Shown: positions 40,231 through 51,600 of the stretch, piece after piece | How the letters are laid out: each line of letters begins with the position of its first letter | How positions within the stretch are numbered: position 1 is the first letter of the stretch | NCBI GenBank assembly: GCA_013396525.1 | Contig: VWYX01000854.1 | Coordinates: 40,625 to 104,624, forward strand | Direction of reading: 5' to 3' | DNA length: 64,000 bases | Origin: Chaetorhynchus papuensis | Lineage: Eukaryota > Chordata > Aves > Passeriformes > Rhipiduridae | Translations under genes and position numbers: made by a program | Notes under the pieces: generated by a model | Database searches by the model: none | What the model saw: only the letters and a program-made list of their open reading frames with translations | What the model was told of the DNA's origin: nothing

Positions 40231-40810
40231 ACTGCTTCAAAATTACATATATATCTAAAGGAGAAGGAAAACTAAATTCTAATCTGGTTGAAGTAAATGC
40301 ATTGTTTAGATGGTCAGTGATCTGGAATACATTGGAAAACCATAGCCTCAACTAAAATGACGTCCAAGGCACCTATACTAATGAGAAACTACCAGTAAAT
40401 TAGTGTTACATCATAAGATAATGCTCTTCTCTGAAGTACACTAATGCCTAGACACAGATTTGAAAAGCAATGATTTAAAGACTAGCTAAGAGCTTTAAAT
40501 CAAATTACAGTTTTAAGAGACAATCATATTTAATAAATGTTTTGTAACAATAATTCCCATAAAAGTGATATCTAAATTCTACTTAAAACTTTTACTAACT
40601 AGGAGGCAGAAATACTCTGCTTAGCTCTAGTTAAGTGTCATTGCCTTCCCTGATCAGAAGGACTGACCTGTTACAGAATTACAAGCCATTGCAATCTCTG
40701 TGGCTCCAAGACTGTTTATTTCCTTAGATATTGGCTCATCTAATTGAGCCCTGCAAAGATAATGGTAACTGTGGTAGGGCAAGCACTGTTATGGAAAAAG
40801 AAATCACAAG

Positions 40811-40841
40811 AACACACACACACAAAGAACACACACACACA
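40811..40841. repeat. Interrupted (AC)n microsatellite
   Basis: Two AC runs are separated by AAAGA. In HOMER1 intron 1. Confidence 0.95.
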
Positions 40842-43800
40842 TCTGATGTTTGCCTTGAAGCACTGAGAATAAAAATAATCTCAACATGATGAATGGGAAG
40901 GACTTAAATGTTTATTTTCAGCAGTGTTAGGATTTTTCCTAAAGGGTTGGCCTATAAAATCTTAATAATGCATGGAAGTACCAAACCAAATTAATTGCAA
41001 CCATAAGTCATGACAAATACCTTCTCTAGATCAGTAATCATCCCCTCATGATGCTCAGGACACTCATTTATGTGTTGCCAGGCCAGAAGACCTGGTTCAG
41101 ATTTCTCATGCTTGTTTTGCAGTCATAAAATGACTGTGACTGAATATAATTTAAGCATGGTAGAGGTCTACACATATTGTTGCCTGAAAAGTAGTTTATT
41201 AACCATTTCAGACTGATTTACATACGATCTCTCTTGGTACCTATACATTACTAATTCTTTACAGATAATCAAGTTTTGTTGGTGTTACCTGTAGAACTTG
41301 TTAAGATTCTCCATTCTGCTGCAGAAGACAACATAAAGCATTTTGCTGCCATTGCTTTCACACAATAAGCATGTCATTTTACCCCTGAGACAGCAAGATG
41401 GCCAGGACTTGCAGTAATGCTGAACTAGTGCCAAGATGCTACACCTTCTGCTCTACTATCTGCAGTATTTGTGTCAGAGGAGCACAGCTGATGGACGTGT
41501 TGCTAAAACAAAGTTTTGGGAAAGCTACTGTTAAGTCTTGTGGGAGGAAAACAGGTTAAAGAATTTGAGCCTGGACATATTTAGCGATCAATAATGCTTC
41601 TGGCTCCCAACAGCTTTATAGTGTTCATGTCCTATAACCCAGATCCAGAAAGCAAACTGAAACATTTCAGGACAAGGCAGCAGTTTGTCCTCTTTAAAGA
41701 AATGTGTTTGACTAACTCCACATACTTCCAACAGTGTAAGAGCTAGGAGTGGATCAACCAGCTTCAGACTACCAAAAATTAAAATACTTATTTCTAGGCA
41801 AGTACAGCACTAACAAGTACACCCTAAGATACTAATCTTTCTCAATATTCTCCAGCCATCTTAAGAACCCTAGTATTCTAATTCTGCCATCTCAAACTGA
41901 CACATTTCATAACCACCTTTACGAAGATAACATACTAAATATAGTCCAACAAAACTGAAGATGAAGCTTTTATAAAGACACCTTAATTAACATGACATGA
42001 CAGAGATGAGCACATCTTACAGAAGCTTTTACCTTGTAATTCCTTATAATCCAGCACGAGTGATGGGAAAAGCAAGTAGCAAATTTAGATATTTGTCCAC
42101 AGCCATCATGTAAAGGCCATCATGTGAAGAAATTATGGAGAGACTACCCATTAATAAATCAGGAATTAATACTAGAGATTATGTTTAACAGGACATCAAT
42201 TTCTGCATCCCTACCAGAATTCACAGCTGTTGCAGCTTCCCCACTGTGTCTGGCAAGAAGTGTATTCATTCCAGCCTAAACAACTACTGTATCGCAGTCC
42301 ACTAACAAAATCTCTACTTTCCCTGCTCACAGATCGAAGTACAAGCAATACCAGCGACAAGAAAAGTATGGCAATGATTCCAACTTTAACAGTACTTACC
42401 TGGTCAATGCATACAACAGCCTAAGCTGCCAATAGAATTCCTGAGTATGCTTTAGAGCTGTTTGTTGGGATTTTTGATGCAATCAGACTTCTGCTCAAAG
42501 AAGACTGATTGTGCAATACTGACAATGAACACACGAATACATGTTATCAACTAGGACAGAACATAGTTTTTACACAAAATCCATGTTTCCCTATTAAAGA
42601 ATGCTATATAGTAGCTGGTCAATCCAACAAAAGCTTGTCCACAATGGTTATATCACACAACAGTAACTATCGATCGGAACTTTTCTTCAAGCAACAGGAA
42701 TGAGGAACTGGGAGAAGTCAGACAGAATGGCAGATAGAGAAACAAGACTGGACATCCTATGTGTCTGGCCTATATAATCCAAAGGGCTTGATTTACTTAC
42801 CTTCCCCTGTAAGATGAGAGATATGCACAGACATACAGAACACAGCAGTAAGAAAGTGTCCTGAACTACTCTACACACCATTTCTCTAGTTTCAAGTTTC
42901 CCAAAAACATGTTTAATAGCAGCATGGCCCAGAGGCCAGTTACTCACCAGCTGGTTTCCACCACATACCCAGTGCATAATTACCTGGCTTGCCTGATGGT
43001 ATTCCACGTGCCAAACAGTCTGAACTACACCAGCAGAACAGTGAATTCTTCATTATAGAAGAATGAGACTAAGAAAGCCACTGCTGGCTGGCAAGCCAGC
43101 TTCCCTCCCCCAAATTTTCTGTGTTCTAACCATTGAAATAGGTAAACTCTCCACCAGCCATGTACTACAAGATCACTCTACAAGCTTACACAGCATAGGA
43201 GTACCCATTAAATACTGATATAATACACAGATCCTCATGTGACCCAGGTACACTGAATTATCAATGATTTTGCAACTTTCTTCTAGAACACTCAATTTTT
43301 AGACTGCAGTAGAGTATCAACTCCTGAATTGAAAGCCCAGTGCACCTTGGTGTAGAAATACTCTGAAATCCATGGGCACTTGCATTTAGAAATTAATACA
43401 AAACAGCTACTGAATCAAGACCTGTGCTCTGAACAGTAACAAATGTCTGATACTTAACCACAGATCCACGAAGTGCGTGCTGGCCCTGGCTTAGGAGTGC
43501 TCATTCAGATTTAGAGAGATGGGGCTTACCAGAAACACATTCCTACATTTCAGGGTTTGTTGTCCTTTTTAGAAGATGATCTGCAAAGGAACTCTATATA
43601 GCAATACCCCAATATATACAGTCTAAAATGTCTTTAAAATATTTGCTAGCAAATTTTGTCTTCTTGACCTTAATGTGCCAAGATACTACTCAAGTCATCA
43701 ACACCTGTGGTCTTTAAGATTATTTAAACTCTCTAGAGATAGGGATTTGTACTGTTTATTAAGAAGCTATGATACTAAAACACCATCAGAACTGGAGTTC

Positions 43801-45153
43801 TGGAGACAGAATGTTTGCCCCTCTTCAACAGTTCCCTGGATTTGTAACATGATACACTTAACTCAAAGATCTACAAACACAGTATTAATTTTAAATAAAT
43901 GAGAGGGTTTCCATTATTTTAATTTTACATAATCCTATGTCTGGCTAACAGTTTTAAGTATACATCCCAAAAAATGATAATATCATTTAGCCTTTTGGCA
44001 GATTTTTGAAACATCACTTTCTTGGATGGATAAACCCAGACTTGCAGCTGGGTTTATTCCGTTTGAATTTTTTTAATGGAAGGGAAGAAACCAGAAAAAT
44101 AAAAACTAGCCTAAGGAGTAAGGAGTCATTCCTTCCTATATCTTGTACTGTGACCCACAGTGACAGGGCAGAGACAAGGATGCAGCTGTTACCACCACAC
44201 ATGGAAGAAAGTTAATAAATTGAAGAATCCAAGTGTCCTAAACAGCTTGAGGGAAGCGAAATCTGTAACTCCCATAGTAATATGCCAGTTTCACATCCAA
44301 ATTCCTAAATGAGCAAAATACAAGGGACACGATTTGTAACTTTTTGTAGACTTTGAACTATTGTCATAAAATCTTACTAAAACGGCATCTTGTTAATGCT
44401 CTGAAAATCTGCCTCCACCTTGCAGTTTGCCAGATCATACCAGGTTTCTGTTGCTTTGGAACATGTATGAGTTTCCATTCCACTCAGACAAGCTCGGTAG
44501 CATGGATTATTTTTTCATATCACTATACAAATTCCTAAGGACACGACTGTGGAAAGTTTTCATGGGTATCTTATGCCACTTTTTTATCTACCAATTTATG
44601 TGAGATCTGACTAATTTTATAGATTTTACTCCTTCTCATTTCCCTAAACCCTGAAGCGGATTCCCCAGTTTACTAGGGAACCTGCTGTGAAGCCGATTTC
44701 CTTAGAGCCTTCTTCAATTTATTGAGAAATTCACACGTTGTTCGATATTCTCGGAAGACTCCAGAAGAGTGAAAGCAAGCCTTCGCTGTTCTGGAATTTC
44801 ACCCTAGCGCACCGAGTTTAAAGCACTCGTTTTCAGGTCTGAACACTGCCTAACAACCCAGGAAAGGTCCTCACGGTGGGGAACTGGGAGCCGAGACGGC
44901 TCTTCCAGAATTACGATGTGGCTACGGCGGAGACAAACCTCTGCAGATCGCGGTGCGCCCCTCACGGATCGCGTTGCTCTCCCCTCACCGGGCTGATGCA
45001 CGGCACCGACTGCAGCAGGATTCCTGCTGCTGGCGCACCCCGCCAGTGAGACCCCTCGGCTCCGTGCGCATCCAGCAGCGCCCACGGCTCCGCGGGCAGC
45101 CGCTCCCACCCCCAGCCCCGGCACCAGCCCGGCAGCCCCCGCGACATCCTTAC

Positions 45154-45158
45154 CCCAT
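45154..45158 (-). CDS. HOMER1: HOMER1 exon 1, coding part (ATGGG)
   Basis: The minus strand reads GCCGCCATGGGGTAAGG. The ATG at 45158-45156 sits in a perfect Kozak context (GCCGCC before it, G after it), and the donor GTAAGG follows after ATGGG. Joining to exon 2 gives ATG GGG GAA CAA, that is MGEQ, the known HOMER1 N-terminus. Only five coding bases lie in this exon; everything upstream is leader. This start was chosen because both the splice phase and the Kozak sequence fit. Confidence 0.96.
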
Positions 45159-46275
45159 GGCGGCCGGCAGCGCCTGGCACCGGTGGTGCCGCGTCCCCGG
45201 GGCGCTCCTCGCCGCGCCGGCAGCTCTGCAGCCCCGTGGCAGCGGGGGCCGCTGCTCTGGGCTCGCCGCAGCTGCCGGGGGCCGAACGGGGCCGCCCGCG
45301 CCCTAGGGAGCGCCCCCCGCGGGCCGGGCTCCCATGGCCACCGGCCCCGCCGGGCTCCCGCAGGCAGCGGCTCCGGCCCCCGGGCGGGCGGCAGCGGCGA
45401 CTTCGGGGGCTGATGGGTCCCCTCCTGCAGGCGAACGGGGAGGCGCTCGCCTTCTCTGCGAGGGGCTGGCGGCGGCTGCGGCGCTTCTCGCCGGGACGTG
45501 CGCGGCCGCCGAGGGCTCTGTGTGCCTCAGAGGCGGAGCGGGATGGGGCAGGCGGTGCGCACAGAGCTCCACGCCGCCGCTCCCCCTAGCACCGCCGCCA
45601 GCAGCGTGGCGAGCACGGATGCATTTTCCCGAGAAGGCAGAGCGAGCCGTGGCACCGGCGCTGGCATCGGACTCCCGGCGAGAGGCCGCTACCGACGAGC
45701 TGCGGCCGCGCGTCGCCCGCGGGCACCGGGGCGCCGCGTTCCCCCTATCCGCCCGCCCGCCCACCCCCGGCTGCGGAGATGCGGGGCGCCGCTCCTCCTT
45801 CCCGCGGCGGCGGGCCCGCTCCTCGCCGTCACGCCTTCTTCTGCAGCGAGCGGGCGGGCATCGTCCTGGGGCGCGGCGGATCGGTCACTGACAGCGGGCG
45901 GCGGGAGGGGCTGCTGCCGCCAAGCCCGCGCTGTTCTGCGGCGGGGCCACGGGCTCAGCCCCGCCGGTGGGACGGAGGGAGGGAGCGATGGCCGCTTCAG
46001 GCGGTGCCCGGCTGCTTCGGCGCCACCGAGCCGCTGCCTGTGCCCGCTCGCATCCCTTGCCTCCGCCTCACACCTCCGCCACCGCCCGCTCGTCCCCTCG
46101 CGGCGGGCAGGCGCAGCCGCCGCGCGGAGCCCGCTCCTCCGTCCCGTTCCTCCTTCCCGGGGAACGGGAAGGGAAGGGAAGAGGCGAGAGGAGCGGAGTG
46201 GAGCCGCGCCCTGCCCTACAGCCCCTCGCCGCACGCAGCCAGCGCGCTCCTGCCCGCGGCGGCACCTGCTCGCTC
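45159..46275 (-). other. HOMER1: HOMER1 5' leader (exon 1 untranslated part), uORF-rich
   Basis: The upstream end is inferred: a TATA-like box at 46300-46309 would place transcription start at about 46270-46280, giving a leader of roughly 1.1 kb. Within it the minus strand has five ATGs, each opening a separate uORF that closes before the main start: 46053-45997 (18 codons, G at -3), 45861-45829 (10 codons, A at -3), 45667-45527 (46 codons, weak context), 45624-45586 (12 codons, A at -3, nested in the previous one) and 45335-45303 (10 codons, G at -3 and G at +4, strong context). Such a leader would be expected to limit translation of all Homer1 isoforms, since they share exon 1. Confidence 0.7.
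45303..45335 (-). other. HOMER1 uORF closest to the start, strong Kozak context
   Basis: ATG with G at -3 and G at +4 opens ten codons (MGARPAGGAP) and ends in TAG 144 bases before the HOMER1 start codon. Being short and well spaced, it would allow reinitiation. Confidence 0.6.
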
Positions 46276-46299
46276 TGCCTCCATCCTCCGCCCGGGGAG

Positions 46300-46309
46300 C
46301 TTTAAATAG
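46300..46309 (-). promoter_or_regulatory. HOMER1: TATA-like / MEF2-like box of HOMER1
   Basis: The minus strand reads CTATTTAAAG, one base from the MEF2 consensus YTA(A/T)4TAR and also TATA-like. It lies directly downstream of the CRE cluster and is the only AT-rich element within the island's promoter portion except 46420-46429. If used as a TATA box, transcription would begin near 46275. Confidence 0.5.
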
Positions 46310-46310
46310 A

Positions 46311-46392
46311 ACACGTCACCGCGCTCCCCTACGCACCGACGTCACGCCCCGCTCCCGGCGCTGACGTCACCGGGGTGCGGAGGATGATGTCA
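46311..46392 (-). promoter_or_regulatory. HOMER1: Four CRE-like sites at near-regular 23-26 bp spacing
   Basis: The full palindromic CRE TGACGTCA is at 46362-46369. Variants are at 46385-46392 (TGATGTCA), 46337-46344 (CGACGTCA) and 46311-46318 (TGACGTGT on the minus strand). Start-to-start distances are 26, 25 and 23 bp. CREB/ATF sites of this kind mark activity-dependent promoters; Homer1a is a well-known immediate-early transcript of neurons. Binding is inferred from sequence. Confidence 0.75.
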
Positions 46393-46407
46393 GAGTGGTT
46401 CACGGCG

Positions 46408-46429
46408 CCGGAAGCTCTTCTATAATAGG
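46408..46429 (+). promoter_or_regulatory. ETS motif next to a CArG-like box (SRE-type composite)
   Basis: CCGGAAG at 46408-46414 is a good ETS core. Five bases further on, CTATAATAGG at 46420-46429 differs by one base from the serum response factor consensus CC(A/T)6GG. ETS next to CArG is the layout of the serum response element bound by SRF with Elk-type factors in immediate-early genes. It lies about 150 bp upstream of the inferred HOMER1 start site. Confidence 0.45.
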
Positions 46430-46520
46430 GAACGGCGGCGGGGGGAGAGCGGAGCGGGGAGGGCTTGGGGTGCTGGCGGCGCCCGGGCCGCCTCCTCCCG
46501 CCCCCAGCCCCTGCGGCGCC

Positions 46521-46534
46521 GTCTCCACGGCAAC
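46521..46534 (+). promoter_or_regulatory. RFX X-box-like site
   Basis: GTCTCCACGGCAAC matches the palindromic X-box GTTGCCATGGCAAC at 11 of 14 positions, with a perfect right half GGCAAC. Upstream of HOMER1, within the CpG island. Confidence 0.4.
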
Positions 46535-49500
46535 GCCGCGCCCGGCGGCTCGGCGGGGAGAGCCGGTGTCACGGAGTCACGGGCGAAGGCGGCGCGGAGC
46601 CCGCTCCGGAACGTGGCTGCTGCAACTTCCCAGCTCTCCGCCTTGCCAAAACACGGGCCCGCGTCGCTCCGCTCTGCAGACACTCTGCAGACAATGAACA
46701 CAGACAGCGTTACCGGAAAAACGAGGAAGAAACACGGCAGCCATTCTAAAACTGTCCCCCCAAAAATGTAGATTCCAGCACATCCACGCTAGTACTATCG
46801 CAAAGAAAGAGGCAGCACTGTAAGCTGGATAGCCTACAATATTTGGCTCAGCTCTTCAGTGTGCCATGCAAACAGCATGCTTCAAATCCATCAGAGTTGC
46901 CCAAGCTCTAGCACCATGTATTATCTTGCAGGGATATACCTCATCTTAGGTTCTGCAAATACTTCCATTATCTCCCTGAGATTCCCTAAATTTGTAAACA
47001 TTAGGTTTAATTGCTCCAGGACAATGCCAGTGACATTGGGATGCCCCAGGTGGAACACACTCCTTGCTAGGATGACTTTCAGTATTTTCACGGTACTTTC
47101 TGCTTAAGTGAGGTTGTAGCTACCAGAGGCATATTAAACTACAATGAGCATAAGAGGAAGACACTGATACAATACTAGATGCCAGTCTCCACATAAAAAT
47201 TGAAGAAGCCCAGAGTATTACCAATGTATGTTACAGAATTGTAAAGCACGACAAAAACAGCCATGTTAAAGATGTTGCTTTAACAAAGGCTTGTTTGTCC
47301 TCTCATAGAACCTCTATTACTTGGGACCAAGTGTATCCCAGGAAGAGGTTGGAATAAAAGACAGCTAAAGCATTCACCTAACAATCTGATTTTCCAGAGT
47401 CAGGGCACATGTTTCCAAAAGTTAATTTACAGATGCACATTTTACAGACTCTTCTTTCAACATTTTGACCTCTAAAAGTAATCAGCTATGGGAAAAGCAA
47501 GGATGACAAATTAAGGCAAACCTCCTCCAATCACAAACAATCATAAGGAAACCCAGCATGAATCATTACTATGGGAGTAGCAGCAAGGCATACTGCCTCC
47601 TGAGGCAGAAAAGAACAGCTTCCCCAGTTGCCCATTTCTCATTTCCCACACATCACCTCATAAGCTAAAGTAAAGGCACTGAGCTAAAAAAACTTTAGTC
47701 TGAGTGGCAACAATCTTAGGTTAGTTGTGTGCAATGCTCAGAACCTGCATAGTTATGATGAGGCTGCATTACTTAGCTGGGTGGCAATTGCTGTGGTTGG
47801 GCTTCACCTGCTAGCTCTGAAACATTAAGTTCTATGTATTTTCCACTAAAATAAAACTGTGTGTGCAGGCTTCTATCATAAAACTAAGGTACTCTCTGGT
47901 ATTGGGGCAGGAGGCAAGGGGAAGATGAAGTTCCACAACAGTTCCTTCCTCTATACGATTAGAGTGAAAAAGATCAAAATTAGTGCAGACTAGGCAAGCA
48001 TAAACAACAAGTAGCTTATATGTACGTATTCATTGATGTCAAGTAGCTAGGAGTCTATATTCATTAGCTTCTAAAAGTCTGAAATGATACTCTGCATGCA
48101 GTAATGGCAGGTCAACAGCAAGGAAACTAAGGCTTTAATTTCACATATGAGTAACTGTTGCATCAGTTTTATTCTTTCAGCTCAAGTTCACACACTAATG
48201 CAAATGCTTTAGTATTGCATTATGTTCACAGTATTTTGTTTAGATATCACAAAGATGATTCCATCTGCTTCTGCCTTTCAACTTGTTCACATATTTGTCT
48301 TGCATGAAGTATAGTTTTCTACAGCATGGGTACAAACCCAGAAATCTCCAAGAATGAAGATAAAAGAGAAAAATATAAAAGAAGCCAAATACACACTAAA
48401 GCCTGGGGTAAAGAATAGTGTGTTCACTTGAGAATCAGAGGTGTGAACAGAATCATGGCAAAGAAACATGTGGAATACTAAGACTGTCTTTATTGGCTTG
48501 TGAAATAAATGACCTGTATATTTCATGTTCTTCTATAAGTAATAAAATATGAGTACTGGGAAAGATAAGATCCTGAGTAGGGGAGCAGAGGTCTAGGGAC
48601 AAAGAAAGCTTCACTCCAAGTAAATCTGATTATTCATCTTTTTTTTTTCATTATTAATTCTTCACTTAAACGGTGTTTATTTATTATTACATTTAAGTGT
48701 AAAGAGTCCACCTAATTGATTACTTCTCTTCCATATTTATTGTTACATTTCCTCCAGTTCTGACAGGTTTCTCTAAGATTTAAGCTTTGTCTCCATTACA
48801 CCCTTTTACAATTTTGATTAGTTTCCAGGTTGATTTTGTTGAGTTAACATTATTTGTCTTGTGGGAAAATCCTCTGTTAATACTTGCCAAGCTTACTGAA
48901 ATCCCTTTTCTGTCTTGCCATTCCCTAAATTAATATATGCTACAAAAACATGGTGATCTATGTCAGCTAAGGCGGAACTGTACATACAGATACAAAGTAA
49001 GCAAGGTGATTAATCATAGATATTAACAGGAGAAATACACAACCACCTCATCTTGAAGACTGAAGTGATAAAACATGGAGAATTTAAACAGTGATGACAA
49101 GACTTTCAGCTCTAATTTAGTTGTTTTGGGGTTTTTCCCCTGCTATTTTAGAACACTTTTTTGTCTAGAGCACTTTGATGGAGGCAGTCTTGAGCATGCT
49201 TGGAAACCATCGGCAGCTCAGTGCCTGTTCCTGTACTGCCACAATCAAATAAGAGATGGATGCTTCCGGCAAGGCAAAGCACAGGGTGGTGCCGGAGAAA
49301 CAGTGTTATTTTGCAGCACTGAAGTAGCATATTCCTGGCATATATATTCATAGCCAGCTATTGAGCTGCCAAACCCTGTTCTGATACCCTTGCCCAGGAT
49401 GGCCAACCAGCTGGGGCAACAGCTGTAAACTTGGCAGAAGTTATCGGTATCTCTGAAAGGAATGCTACTTTGAGTCTCTCGGTGGGATACCTGTAGATGG

Positions 49501-51565
49501 AAAAAAACCCCAGATGGCTGTGCTGTCTGAATCTCAAGCCTGCTCTGTATCAACATGGCCACTAACCTGCTCAAAGCCCTGGAAGAGAAGCAGGACAGAG
49601 CTGGAACATCGAGAAGCAGTACAGAGGTCTGCATTTTGCCTAACTTTGCATGGTACCTCTTTTTCTCCATGCAAAACCAGATCTGGACCACTTGATTGCA
49701 CACTAGCTAGGAGCTACCATTCCCATGGAAAAGACAAGGGAATCCCATTTAATTATCTTAAGCAGTGAAAAGATTTGAACTGCAATTGTTTGTTCAGGTC
49801 TAGTTGACACATTCAAAACAAAGAATCCTAGCTGCACCAAAACTAGAAAGAAACTCCTAGAGGGTTGTTTAGCCAACCTTGGAGCAATTATGTGAGAATA
49901 GAAAACTAAAAATTGGCTTGTTTGGTTTATGAAAGTAAAATCCAATACGACATATTATTATGCTCTCCAAATATTTTGGGTGAGGTTAATACAAGCAAGG
50001 TAGCAAAAAGTACTGTTAAAGGGCAATAGAATTAACAAGTATAAACCTTCTACAAATGCTTTTCCTGGTACTCCAAAGGTTGTTGCTCTTCAAGAAGCTC
50101 ATAGCTTCAGGAGTAGCTTCCCTAAACAAGGACTGGGTGCAAAAGAAGCAATGACTGAAAAGTAATCACAGATGGCAGCCATCACTGACTCCATGCGGGA
50201 GAAGGTAGAGGTAACTAAGGACATAGGTATCTTTGCTACAGCAGCTCAGAGCCTGCAGATATGACTTGTTCCACAGCTCTGGGCTGGGGTACTACTGCTC
50301 CTCCCTTACATCAGCTATTTTGCACTGTTCGTTTGTACTCTTTGTTCAGTACCAGGTGAGTTTAAATTCTATAATCCCTAAGAAAACAAAAAATGTTTAT
50401 TCCCATTGAAGGTGAGGGAGCCAGCACCTCACACTTGCCTCACTTCTCATCCATTGCTGCTTTTTAGTGTCTCTTCCCTCCTCCTACTCCTTTATATCTT
50501 CTCCTTGCCCTCTTTTCTCCTGTCTAATCACAAATTTCCCTCCCCACACACAGGATTTTTTCAGTGAGTGGGATCACTTCTCCATCATTTTCCCTTGCAG
50601 GATCTGCATTTAATATATAAGTGGAGAAAAGAGGGGAGGAGAGTAAATGTCATCCTCTTCCCTGAGCCCAAGGTTATTGTCTGCATTTTCATCAGTCTAG
50701 AATAAACTTCACTCTTGTATCAGGTGGGCCTGGAGGGATTCTGGACCAATTTTACAACCACTATTTTTTCTCCTGGAATAGATGAAGAAACATAAGTGTT
50801 GCCTTATATTCAAGTAAATGTGGTACTCTCGAACTAAGACTAGATTTAATTTTGAAAGCAACGGTATGACATAATTCCCTGAGATGCCTTATGGTCCAAT
50901 ATTTCTAACTCTGTCCTCTTGCCAGTGAATGCTAATTTTCCAGCACCCACTTCCAACATTTCATTGTCTTGCCACCAGAAATGTATTGCACATCTCCTAC
51001 ACAGCTCTGTGGCAGTACACCCCTACTGGAATTTTTAAAAGATACTGATCCCTGACTAATGCTTTTATTTCTTACTTAGGTTTATCAGTAGCTGTTATTT
51101 CCTCCAATGCTTTTTCTGACCATACAGAAAGCACAGTTGATGCCACTAGACTGATTATTTCAACTTGTCATTTCTGTTTTATTACACCAAGCTTACCTAG
51201 AGATACCACTCAGCTTTGTTTTTGCAGTTTCAGCTGAAGATTATAAAAATATTGTTTTTTACATGTGAGTACTGAGAGAGTATGTATGAGAAGGAGGGAG
51301 GAGTCGGGGGAAGGCATTTTTAACATTTAGTTTACTTCTCATTATCCTGCTCTGATTTTTTCAGTTAATATCCTCAAGTTGAGTCTATTTTGCCCACAAT
51401 GGTATTTGGTGAGTGACTTCTCCCAGTTCTTATCTCAACTCATGAACCTTTGTTACATTTTCTCTCCCCTGTCCAGATGAGAAATGGAGTGATAAAATGG
51501 CTTTTGTGGGTGCCTGGCATCCAGCCAGGGTCAGCTCACTACAGATACTTGCTTTCACATTTGTA

Positions 51566-51569
<4 letters not shown>

Positions 51570-51599
<30 letters not shown>
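51570..51599. repeat. Homopolymer of 30 T
   Basis: The longest homopolymer in the window. Neither side carries an AATAAA-type signal in the orientation expected for a poly(A) tail of a retroposed message, so it is annotated only as a simple repeat. Confidence 0.95.

Positions 51600-51600
<1 letters not shown>

Larger units (their letters stand above)
21646..45153 (-). other. HOMER1: HOMER1 intron 1 (23.5 kb)
   Basis: The long first intron, from GTAAGG at 45153 to AG at 21646. It holds CR1 copies at about 22384-23558, 25667-25752, 29536-29953 and 34755-35923, an AG repeat at 32151-32170, an AC repeat at 40811-40841, a 15-bp perfect inverted repeat at 38239-38269, a 20-bp tandem duplication at 40192-40230 and a 25-N gap at 33810-33834. 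I see no exon or RNA gene elsewhere in it. Two overlapping plus-strand open frames at 27272-27724 have no recognisable product. Confidence 0.9.
44870..46720. promoter_or_regulatory. HOMER1: CpG island covering HOMER1 exon 1 and promoter
   Basis: Sequence here is strongly GC-rich and dense in CpG, in sharp contrast to the AT-rich flanks. It contains the start codon (45158-45156), the long 5' leader and the upstream regulatory cluster at 46311-46534. The many long open frames reported on both strands in this block result from the low frequency of AT-rich stop codons in GC-rich DNA and are not genes. Edges are estimated by eye. Confidence 0.93.

Noticed and set aside
39800..40258. 152-codon plus-strand open frame in HOMER1 intron 1
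   Set aside because: Low-complexity lysine/arginine stretch from an AAG-rich tract, no domain, and it spans the 20-bp tandem duplication.
45236..46364. Long open frames on both strands in the HOMER1 CpG island (up to 288 codons)
   Set aside because: GC-rich DNA lacks stop codons by composition. The translations are R/P/A/G-rich with no domain, overlap in several frames and lie in the HOMER1 leader and promoter.
46432..46470. Possible G-quadruplex on the plus strand upstream of HOMER1
   Set aside because: G runs are present, but the first loop is about ten bases, longer than the usual limit.
49245..49703. 152-codon minus-strand open frame in the intergenic region
   Set aside because: It begins with GTG, overlaps plus-strand frames and shows no recognisable domain.
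51570..51599. Poly(A) tail of a processed pseudogene on the minus strand
   Set aside because: No poly(A) signal or recognisable gene sequence precedes the tract, and no target-site duplication was seen.
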